A stretch of 64,000 nt of DNA. Source: Pseudomonas solani (GTDB taxonomy: Bacteria; Pseudomonadota; Gammaproteobacteria; Pseudomonadales; Pseudomonadaceae). This document shows, in pieces, positions 36,535 to 42,277 of the stretch. A program made the translations under genes and the position numbers. Under the pieces are notes generated by a model. That model did no database searches and was not told the DNA's origin. It saw only the letters and a program-made list of their open reading frames with translations. The number at the start of each line of letters is the position of its first letter. The stretch's first letter is position 1. The DNA is taken from NCBI RefSeq assembly GCF_026072635.1, contig NZ_AP023081.1:3344501-3408500 (forward strand), read 5' to 3'.

Positions 36535-37332
36535 TCAGGCGGCGTGGGTCCGCACGCAGTGGCGCATGAATTCATCCAGCAGGGCGTCATCGCCCTCGCC
36601 CCGTGGCAGCTGTGGCGCTTCACCGGCGCTGGCCAGCTGGGTTTCGATGAAGGCGTGCAACACCTCGCGGCGAGGGCCGTAGGTGGCTTCGGTCCCCGCA
36701 CGCTTGAGTTGCAGCAGCGCGTGTATTTCCTCCAGCAGTGCAGCGTCATCCAGGGTCACCAGCAGGTCCTCGAAGGGCATCGGCGGGCGGCCGCGGCCTT
36801 GGTCGAGCCAGCGTACCGCCAGGAGCGGGCGCAGGACGTAGAGGTACTTCTTGAAACGCACGGTCTCGTCTTGCAGATAGCCCCGGAAGTTCTTCTTGGC
36901 CATGGACAGGTAGTGGTGACGCACGGCACGGGGCGACCAGAAGGCTTCGGCCAGTTCACGCAGGCGTGCGCTGGCGGCCTCGTCCTGGCGGTACACCAGA
37001 GGCGAGTCGAGCCATTCCAGCAGCGTGGGGTTGGAGTTGCGCAGCAGGCGCAGGGCCTTGCGCAGTTCCCAGCCGCTGACGTCCAGCTCGTCGTCCAGCG
37101 GGCGCTCGATCACGTCGCGCGGCTCACGCACCTGCAGGTACCAGTCGGGTTGCTCGACGTAGACGAAGCGCACGTCGTAGTCGCTGTCGCTGGAGGCGAA
37201 GCCCCAGGCGCGGCTGCCGGATTCGCAGGCGTAGAGCACGGTGACGTTGCGCTCGCGTTCGACCCGGTGCAGTTCCTCCAGCACCCGCTCGCGCATGGCG
37301 GCGGGGAGGGGATGGCGGTGGTCGCTGGTCAT
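36535..37332 (-). CDS. RlaP-type nucleotidyltransferase (polymerase-beta superfamily)
   Basis: This 265-residue protein carries the nucleotidyltransferase motif: GS at 39-40 in ACESGSRAWGF followed by SDSDYDVRF, with metal-binding D51 and D53. The following WYLQVREPRDVIERPLDDEL and the helical C-terminal half (RHHYLSMAKKNFRGYL) match the YcgL/RlaP family, described in comparative work as an RNA-ligase-associated nucleotidyltransferase of RNA repair. It may add nucleotides to damaged 3-prime ends before sealing; that activity is inferred. It sits in the same transcription unit as rtcB and rtcA. Confidence 0.85.
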   Translation of the reverse strand: MTSDHRHPLPAAMRERVLEELHRVERERNVTVLYACESGSRAWGFASSDSDYDVRFVYVEQPDWYLQVREPRDVIERPLDDELDVSGWELRKALRLLRNSNPTLLEWLDSPLVYRQDEAASARLRELAEAFWSPRAVRHHYLSMAKKNFRGYLQDETVRFKKYLYVLRPLLAVRWLDQGRGRPPMPFEDLLVTLDDAALLEEIHALLQLKRAGTEATYGPRREVLHAFIETQLASAGEAPQLPRGEGDDALLDEFMRHCVRTHAA

Positions 37333-37353
37333 TTCGTTGGTTCCTTTACTGCT

Positions 37354-37932
37354 TCAATCGGTGGCGCTGGCGGCCAGCGCGCTGAGTGTTCGTCGTCTCG
37401 GGTTGTACAGGGTGAGGCACCAGATGCCCCACCATTCCTTGCCGTCATCGAAGTAGCTGCTCCAGGCGCTGCGCTGGGGTTCGTCGTCGGCGTTGCCCAC
37501 CCAGTCCAGCACCTGCAGCCCTTCGCCGGCATGCAGCCGCAGGACCTCGCGCCATTCGCGGAAATCCTCCACCTGCAGCGTGCTGCCATAGGGCGGGCCG
37601 ACCAGGGCCCGGTACAGCGGCCCATCGTCCCGCGCCAGGTCCTCGATGCGCGCGGCATCCAGGGCCTGCGGGCGGGCCCGGTCCAGGTCGGGGATCAGCT
37701 CCGGCCAGGGTTTATTGGCGTACTGCGGGTGTTCTTCCAGCAGCTTGCGGCGCCATGCCTGGGAGCGTTCGCGAATGCCTTCGAACAGCACCCGCAGCGC
37801 ATCCTTGTGCTCGGCCTCGCCGGGGCGGGCGGTGGCATCCAGGCCCAGCACGACGAAGTCGAAGACGCTGCCGGCTTCGTCGAGGCGGGCCTGGAGCTCC
37901 GTCACCCGGCGGTTTTCCAGTTTCTGCAGCAT
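37354..37932 (-). CDS. Orphan 192-aa protein downstream of rtcB
   Basis: This is a 192-residue soluble protein. The start at 37932 (MLQKLENRRVTELQARL) is chosen because AAGGGG stands 6 bases upstream, whereas an ATG five codons earlier has no such site. The N-terminal third is helical. The C-terminal part is Trp-rich (WREVLRLHAGEGLQVLDW, KEWWGIWCLTLYNPRRR). No domain was recognised. It lies 59 bases after rtcB and 21 bases before the RlaP-type gene, so it belongs to the operon and may be an accessory factor specific to this lineage. Confidence 0.65.
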   Translation of the reverse strand: MLQKLENRRVTELQARLDEAGSVFDFVVLGLDATARPGEAEHKDALRVLFEGIRERSQAWRRKLLEEHPQYANKPWPELIPDLDRARPQALDAARIEDLARDDGPLYRALVGPPYGSTLQVEDFREWREVLRLHAGEGLQVLDWVGNADDEPQRSAWSSYFDDGKEWWGIWCLTLYNPRRRTLSALAASATD

Positions 37933-37991
37933 GAGTCGCCCCTTCATGAATGTTGAAAAACGTTGGCGAGGCAGTCAGCGCAGATAGCTTT

Positions 37992-39215
37992 TCAACCTTT
38001 TACGCACACCACCTGGCGCAGGGTATGCACCACTTCCACCAGCTCGCGCTGGGCATGCATCACGGCGTCGATATCCTTGTAGGCCATGGGGATTTCGTCG
38101 ATCACGTCTTCGTCCTTGCGGCATTCCACATGGGCGGTGGCGCGGATCTGGTCTTCCACGGTGAACAGTTTCTTCGCCTTGGTACGGCTCATGGTGCGAC
38201 CGGCACCGTGGCTGCAGGAGCAAAACGCCTCCTCGTTACCCAGGCCGCGCACGATGAAGCTGCGCGCGCCCATGGAGCCCGGGATGATCCCCAGCTGGCC
38301 CTTCTGCGCCGATACCGCACCTTTGCGGGTTACCAGGACCTCCTGGCCGAAGTGCTGCTCCTTCTGCACGTAGTTGTGGTGGCAGTTCACTGCCTCCAGG
38401 TTGGCCTCGAAGGGCTTGGTGATCACCTGGCGTGCTGCAGCGATCACGGCATGCATCATCATCGCTCGGTTCTGCTTGGCGAAGTCCTGGGCCCAGCTCA
38501 CGGCTTCCACGTAGTCGTCGAAGTGCTCGCTGCCTTCTTCGAAGTAGGCCAGGTCGCGGTCCGGCAGGTTGGCGATGTGCTGGCGCATATCGGCCTGGGC
38601 CAGTTCGATGAACAGGTTGCCGATGGCGTTACCTACGCCGCGCGATCCGCTGTGGAGCATGAACCAGACGCGCTGTGCTTCGTCCAGGCAGACCTCGATG
38701 AAGTGGTTACCGGTTCCCAGGGTTCCCAGGTGCTTGCGGTTGTTGGTCTTCTCCAGGCGCGGGTACTTATCGGTGATCACCTTGAAGCGCCCGGCCAGGG
38801 CCGACCAGGCGTGGTCCGCCAGCTCCGGCACGTCTTCCCAGGCGCCTTTGTCTCGGCCACCGCGGGAAACGCTACGCCCGTGGGGCACGGCTCTTTCGAT
38901 GGCGCTTCGCAGGCCGGCCAGGTTATCCGGCAGGTCGGAGGCGGTCAGCGAGGTGCGCGCGGCGATCATTCCGCAACCGATGTCCACGCCCACGGCGGCC
39001 GGGATGATGGCGCCGACGGTGGGGATCACGCTGCCGATGGTCGACCCCTTACCCAGGTGCACGTCCGGCATCACGGCCAGGTGCTTGAAGATGAAGGGCA
39101 TCTGCGCGGTGTTCATCAGCTGCTTGCGCGCGTCGTCCTCCACCGGTACGCCCTGGGTCCAGAGCTTGATCGGTTTGCCGTTGGCGACTTCCAGCAGGTT
39201 GTAGTGCTTTTCCAT
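37992..39215 (-). CDS. rtcB: RNA-splicing ligase RtcB
   Basis: This 407-residue GTP/Mn-dependent ligase joins 2,3-cyclic-phosphate (or 3-prime phosphate) ends to 5-prime OH ends. Metal ligands are visible in MPDVHLGKGSTIGS, in GVDIGCGM (C81), and in GTGNHFIEVC and HSGSRG. The guanylylated histidine is H336 in CSCSHGAGRTMSR. The start at 39215 has AAAGGAACGAG upstream. The gene directly follows the Y-RNA-like array, 25 bases from the last module. Length equals the E. coli enzyme within one residue. Confidence 0.97.
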   Translation of the reverse strand: MEKHYNLLEVANGKPIKLWTQGVPVEDDARKQLMNTAQMPFIFKHLAVMPDVHLGKGSTIGSVIPTVGAIIPAAVGVDIGCGMIAARTSLTASDLPDNLAGLRSAIERAVPHGRSVSRGGRDKGAWEDVPELADHAWSALAGRFKVITDKYPRLEKTNNRKHLGTLGTGNHFIEVCLDEAQRVWFMLHSGSRGVGNAIGNLFIELAQADMRQHIANLPDRDLAYFEEGSEHFDDYVEAVSWAQDFAKQNRAMMMHAVIAAARQVITKPFEANLEAVNCHHNYVQKEQHFGQEVLVTRKGAVSAQKGQLGIIPGSMGARSFIVRGLGNEEAFCSCSHGAGRTMSRTKAKKLFTVEDQIRATAHVECRKDEDVIDEIPMAYKDIDAVMHAQRELVEVVHTLRQVVCVKG

Positions 39216-39240
39216 GTTCTCGTTCCTTTCAATTTCAAAA

Positions 39241-39357
39241 CGGCGACAACTGAGGTGAAACGTGCATCGCGCTCTATCCGTTGAGCTACGGCCCCGAAGA
39301 GCCGGCGGGAGTCGAACCCGCAACCACGACGTCCTGTAGTTCCACCGGCATTCGCCG
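39241..39357 (-). ncRNA. Y-RNA-like module C, permuted tRNA mimic closed by UUCG
   Basis: The ends pair (CGGCGA at 39352-39357 with TCGCCG at 39241-39246). After the shared CGAATGC shoulder, GGTGGAAC pairs with GTTTCACC (one G-U). The interior then reads T-arm GCGGG-TTCGACT-CCCGC (39305-39321), acceptor-like CGGCTC-TTCG-GGGCCG (39289-39304) and TA. The D-arm GCTC-AACGGATA-GAGC (39271-39286) follows. The T-arm precedes the D-arm and the acceptor helix is capped by a UUCG tetraloop, so this is a circularly permuted tRNA with the anticodon arm replaced by the long Y-RNA stem. A short CGTCG/CGATG helix matches the anticodon-stem position. 117 nt, next to rtcB. Confidence 0.8.
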
Positions 39358-39389
39358 GGTCGATCCTTTGGCCATTCGATGGCCCTGGT

Positions 39390-39496
39390 GCAGCGACGAG
39401 GTGACGCGGACATGAGACTGCTCTACCCACTGAGCTACCCGTTGCCGGGGCGGGGTTCGAACCCGCGACCAATGTAATGTCCGCTGCATTCGCTGC
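39390..39496 (-). ncRNA. Y-RNA-like module B, permuted tRNA mimic closed by GCAA
   Basis: The terminal stem GCAGCGA/TCGCTGC is perfect. The second stem GCGGACAT/ATGTCCGC is perfect and differs from that of modules A and C. The T-arm is GCGGG-TTCGAAC-CCCGC (39450-39466). The acceptor-like hairpin CCCG-GCAA-CGGG (39438-39449) is only 4 bp with a GNRA loop. TA and then the D-arm GCTC-AGTGGGTA-GAGC (39420-39435) follow. 107 nt. Compensatory changes relative to module C (different bases, same pairs) argue for a selected structure. Confidence 0.8.
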
Positions 39497-39525
39497 CGGC
39501 CCATGCGGGCCGTGGTGAAACAGGT

Positions 39526-39654
39526 GCGACGACAAAAGGTGGTGAAACGTTTTCGTGTTCTACCGTTGAACTACGGCCCCGCAGTATTGGAGCCGACGGG
39601 ATTCGAACCCGCATCTCGACCGTGGAAGGGTGTAGTTCCACCGGCATTCGTCGC
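39526..39654 (-). ncRNA. Y-RNA-like module A, permuted tRNA mimic with open acceptor loop
   Basis: The terminal stem GCGACGA/TCGTCGC is perfect; the second stem GGTGGAAC/GTTTCACC is as in module C. The T-arm is GCGGG-TTCGAAT-CCCGT (39596-39612). The acceptor-like helix CGGCTCC/GGGGCCG is a full 7 bp (39574-39580 with 39589-39595), joined by an 8-nt loop AATACTGC rather than a tetraloop. TA and the D-arm GTTC-AACGGTA-GAAC (39557-39571) follow. 129 nt. It is the most tRNA-like of the five; the loop keeps CCA after the seventh acceptor base region, though not in processed-tRNA register. Confidence 0.8.
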
Positions 39655-39666
39655 AAAACTCAAGGT

Positions 39667-39754
39667 GGCACGACAATGGAAGGCGACTGTTCCGCGTTGC
39701 CGCGGGCCGGAATCGAACCGGCTCAACCGATGTACAGCCACCTGCATTCGTGCC
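39667..39754 (-). ncRNA. Y-RNA-like module Z, T-arm mimic without D-arm
   Basis: The terminal stem GGCACGA/TCGTGCC is perfect. The second stem GGTGGCTGT/ACAGTCGCC has two G-U pairs. The T-arm is GCCGG-TTCGATT-CCGGC (39706-39722), followed directly by a 5-bp hairpin CCGCG-GCAA-CGCGG (39692-39705) with a GNRA loop. No D-arm follows; the chain returns straight to the stem. 88 nt. It preserves a perfect T-loop while lacking the partner D-loop, so any tRNA-like elbow must be incomplete. Confidence 0.75.
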
Positions 39755-39761
39755 GCGCGCT

Positions 39762-39817
39762 ACGGTGACAAAGGTGTGCAGGGACATCGGTGATGTAGTC
39801 CCGGCTGCATTCGCCGT
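39762..39817 (-). ncRNA. Y-RNA-like module Y, hairpin only
   Basis: This is the first module after rsr, 56 nt. The terminal stem ACGGCGA/TCACCGT has one C-A mismatch. The shared CGAATGC shoulder is kept (39807-39813). The interior is a simple hairpin (GGGAC..GTCCC, or ACATC/GATGT with a 3-nt loop) with neither T- nor D-arm. It resembles a minimal Ro-binding Y stem. Confidence is lower because little beyond the stem and shoulder is conserved. Confidence 0.55.
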
Positions 39818-39837
39818 CTCGCGCTTCAACTCGTTGC

Positions 39838-39861
39838 GGGCCCCGCCCCATTGCGGGGCCC
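39838..39861 (-). other. Very stable GC hairpin after rsr
   Basis: GGGCCCCGC and GCGGGGCCC form a 9-bp stem 12 bases after the rsr stop. No T-run follows on the minus strand, so it is more likely an RNA-processing or 3-prime-protecting structure separating the rsr mRNA from the Y-RNA array than a Rho-independent terminator. Confidence 0.6.
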
Positions 39862-39873
39862 TTCATCTTTTCG

Positions 39874-41424
39874 CTACAGCTCGGTCGCCTCGATCAGCTC
39901 GACCCAGTGCCGCGCGCCGTATTCGCCGCTGGCGAACTGGGCGACCACATCGAATACCGCATCGCCGAAACCGCCGACGTTGAGGATGTCAGCCCTCTCC
40001 TGCGCCTGGGTGGTGCCGTAGGGCTGGATGTCGATGCAGACCATCTTCGCCTTCGGGTTCAGCCGCTTCAGCTGCTGCCACTGGAGCATGGTTTCGGTGG
40101 CGCCGCGACGCTTGGCGTCGATCCAGGATTCGTTGTCGGAAACCAGGATCAGCGTATCCACCTTGGCCTTCTCCTTCACCAGCTGCGCCAGCGGTGCCGA
40201 GCAGTTGGTACCACCGCCGCCGATCGAGGCCAGCTTCTGCGCGTTGCTCATCACGCTGTCACGCGGGTTGAGTCGCACGTTCACCACGTGGTTCTCGAAC
40301 GGCATCACTCGCGCCATCGGCTGCTTGCGCAGTACCGCTGCGGCCATCAGCGCCGCCACGTCGATGCAGCGCACGGTGCTGGTGGCGCCCGGGCGGTAGC
40401 CGGTGGCCGGGCTCTGCATGGAGCCGGACACGTCCGGGCACACCACCACGTTGCCCCGCAGCGCCGGCACATTGGCCAGCGACATTTCCAGCGCGTCCTG
40501 CAGCGCCTCGCGCACCGGCTCCGGTACTTCGCTGCCGGCCATCTTGTAGGCAGTCAGCAACTGGTACGGGTAGACCCGTGCCTTGGCCACCGCTTCCCGG
40601 TCCGCCAGCCGCGCGGCAACCGTGTAGGCCGCGCCGCGCAACTGGAACACACCGTGGCGTGCCAGGGTGTTGAGGTTCATCCGCAGTGCCTGCCAGCCCA
40701 TTCGCTGTGCCTGTACCAGCCACTGTTCAGCGCTCAGCTGACGGTCACCCAGCAATTGGAAGGGCACGTCCGGCAGCTCGTCGCTGGCGCCGCTGCGGTA
40801 AGCCAGCAGGGCGCGGGTCAGCGGCGGCAGCGCGTCGGCGTCCGCCGGCTTGCCGAGTACCCAGGCGAAGAAGGCTTCACGCCAGGCTTCGCTCGGTTTC
40901 GGGTGAACCATCTTCAGCACGTCCGCCAGGGACGGTTGGTTGCCGATCGCGGTTTGCAGCAGTTGTCGCTCGCTGGCGGTGTTCAGCCACTCCTGTACCA
41001 GTCGCTTGGGTTGTGAACCGAGCGATTTACGGCCGGTCACACCGCTGCGCAGGATCTGCACGACGTTGCGCAGCATCTTGCCGTTATCCACCACCTGGCC
41101 GAAAACTGCCGGCAGCAGGGAGGAGCGTTGCGCCGCCAGAGCGGCCACCAGCAGGGCCGGCATGTCCTTCATGTGGCCGGCACGACGGGCGTACACGGCG
41201 GTCTTGGCCACGAAGGCCGCGTCCAGTTGAGCCACCAGGGCCAGGACCTCGGCCAGTTGCTCGGGAGCGTCGGCGTAGAAGGTCTGGTTCAGGCAACCGG
41301 TCATCGCCAGTTGCGCCAGCTTGTGCTTCGGCTGCAGGGCGTAGGCGCCGGCCTGGCTGTGGTTCAGTGCATCCACCTGCGGCAGGCCTGCTGCCTGGGT
41401 GTTGAAGAGTGCGGTGTTGGCCAT
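39874..41424 (-). CDS. rsr: Ro60/Rsr orthologue, TROVE-domain ring protein
   Basis: This 516-residue protein has an N-terminal two-thirds of HEAT-like helical pairs (HKLAQLAMTGCLNQTFYAD, RRAGHMKDMPALLVAALAA) forming the TROVE ring. A C-terminal von Willebrand A domain carries the MIDAS motif DVSGSM at 331-336. Ro60 proteins bind Y RNAs on the ring's outer face and misfolded RNA ends in the hole, and in bacteria can deliver RNA to PNPase. It is the first gene of the operon, immediately followed by the Y-RNA-like array. A sigma-54-like promoter with IHF site lies upstream. Confidence 0.95.
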   Translation of the reverse strand: MANTALFNTQAAGLPQVDALNHSQAGAYALQPKHKLAQLAMTGCLNQTFYADAPEQLAEVLALVAQLDAAFVAKTAVYARRAGHMKDMPALLVAALAAQRSSLLPAVFGQVVDNGKMLRNVVQILRSGVTGRKSLGSQPKRLVQEWLNTASERQLLQTAIGNQPSLADVLKMVHPKPSEAWREAFFAWVLGKPADADALPPLTRALLAYRSGASDELPDVPFQLLGDRQLSAEQWLVQAQRMGWQALRMNLNTLARHGVFQLRGAAYTVAARLADREAVAKARVYPYQLLTAYKMAGSEVPEPVREALQDALEMSLANVPALRGNVVVCPDVSGSMQSPATGYRPGATSTVRCIDVAALMAAAVLRKQPMARVMPFENHVVNVRLNPRDSVMSNAQKLASIGGGGTNCSAPLAQLVKEKAKVDTLILVSDNESWIDAKRRGATETMLQWQQLKRLNPKAKMVCIDIQPYGTTQAQERADILNVGGFGDAVFDVVAQFASGEYGARHWVELIEATEL

Positions 41425-41465
41425 GGTGGCGTCTCGCTCTGTTGTCCTTTCGTTGACAGGGATAT

Positions 41466-41481
41466 AGCGAGCGGCGTGCCA
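41466..41481 (-). promoter_or_regulatory. Sigma-54 (-24/-12) promoter of the rsr-rtc operon
   Basis: The minus strand reads TGGCACGCCGCTCGCT: GG of the -24 element and GC of the -12 element are present at correct spacing, one mismatch from the consensus TGGCACGN4TTGCW. It lies about 42 bases upstream of the rsr start. The sigma-54 activator RtcR is encoded divergently, which supports the call. Confidence 0.8.
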
Positions 41482-41510
41482 GTTTCGTTTTCGTGGGTCG
41501 AATTAATTTT

Positions 41511-41523
41511 TAACTCATTGATT
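41511..41523 (-). promoter_or_regulatory. IHF-binding site between activator region and promoter
   Basis: The minus strand AATCAATGAGTTA matches the IHF consensus WATCAANNNNTTR at every specified position. It lies in a very A/T-rich tract (41500-41545), about 30 bp upstream of the -24 element, the usual place for IHF to bend DNA for RtcR contact. Confidence 0.7.
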
Positions 41524-41666
41524 TATAAGTATTTAATTTTTATGCCCGCTGAATCCAAGGATCTCCATGGCGGCAGTCGTCATGGATATTCATATTCTTT
41601 GATATACGGATTTATCTTTTTGGATAAAATCGCCGTCACTGACGCGCCCTCGACAAGGACATGCCA

Positions 41667-42275
41667 ATGCGCTTTTCACTTTTTCTCGTCTTCAGCCTGT
41701 TTGCCGGCCTGGCCCAGGCGGTGCCGCTGCCCGAGGTGCACGAGGGCGACATCATCTTCCACCAATCGCGCTCGGCGCAGAGCCTGGCGGTGCAGCAGGC
41801 CACCCACTCGCGCTACAGCCACATGGGGCTGGTGCTGGCGCGCAACGGCACGCTGCAGGTGTTCGAGGCGGGGGCGAAGGTGCAGTACGTGCCGCTGCAG
41901 CACTGGATCGCCCGGGGCGAGGGTGGGCACTACGTGATCAAGCGGCTGGCCCGTGCCGATGAGCTGCTGACCCCTGACGTGCTGGTGCAGATGCGCCAGT
42001 TGGCGGAGGGCATGCGCGGGCGTCGCTATGACCTGGCCTTCGAGTGGAATGACCAGCGCCTGTATTGCTCGGAGCTGGTGTGGAAGCTCTACGAGCGCAG
42101 CCTCGGCCTGCGCCTGGGCGAGCTGCAGCGCATCCGCGATTTCGACCTGAGTTCGCCGGTGGTAAAGGCGAAGATGCGCGAGCGCTACGGCCAGGCCATC
42201 CCGCTGGACGAGACCGTGGTATCGCCGGTGGCGATCTTCGAGTCGCCCCTGCTGATCACCGTGGCGCAGCACTGA
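41667..42275 (+). CDS. YiiX/YebB-like permuted NlpC/P60 cysteine hydrolase, exported
   Basis: This 202-residue protein has a signal peptide (MRFSLFLVFSLFAGLAQA). The catalytic His sits in HSRYSHMGLVLARNGTL and the catalytic Cys in RLYCSELVWKLYERSLG; His-before-Cys order marks the circularly permuted papain-like (YiiX) family, which includes peptidases, amidases and acyltransferases. ATG 41667 is used since AAGGA at 41655-41659 is correctly spaced from it but too close to an ATG six bases earlier. It is two bases upstream of rtcR, so the two are translationally coupled, though a link to RNA repair is unknown. Confidence 0.85.
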   Translation: MRFSLFLVFSLFAGLAQAVPLPEVHEGDIIFHQSRSAQSLAVQQATHSRYSHMGLVLARNGTLQVFEAGAKVQYVPLQHWIARGEGGHYVIKRLARADELLTPDVLVQMRQLAEGMRGRRYDLAFEWNDQRLYCSELVWKLYERSLGLRLGELQRIRDFDLSSPVVKAKMRERYGQAIPLDETVVSPVAIFESPLLITVAQH

Positions 42276-42277
42276 GC

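Noticed and set aside
39241..39754. Canonical tRNA genes suggested by T-arm and D-arm sequences
   Set aside because: The T-arm precedes the D-arm, no anticodon stem-loop exists, and the acceptor strands are joined by loops. They are better described as Y-RNA tRNA mimics.
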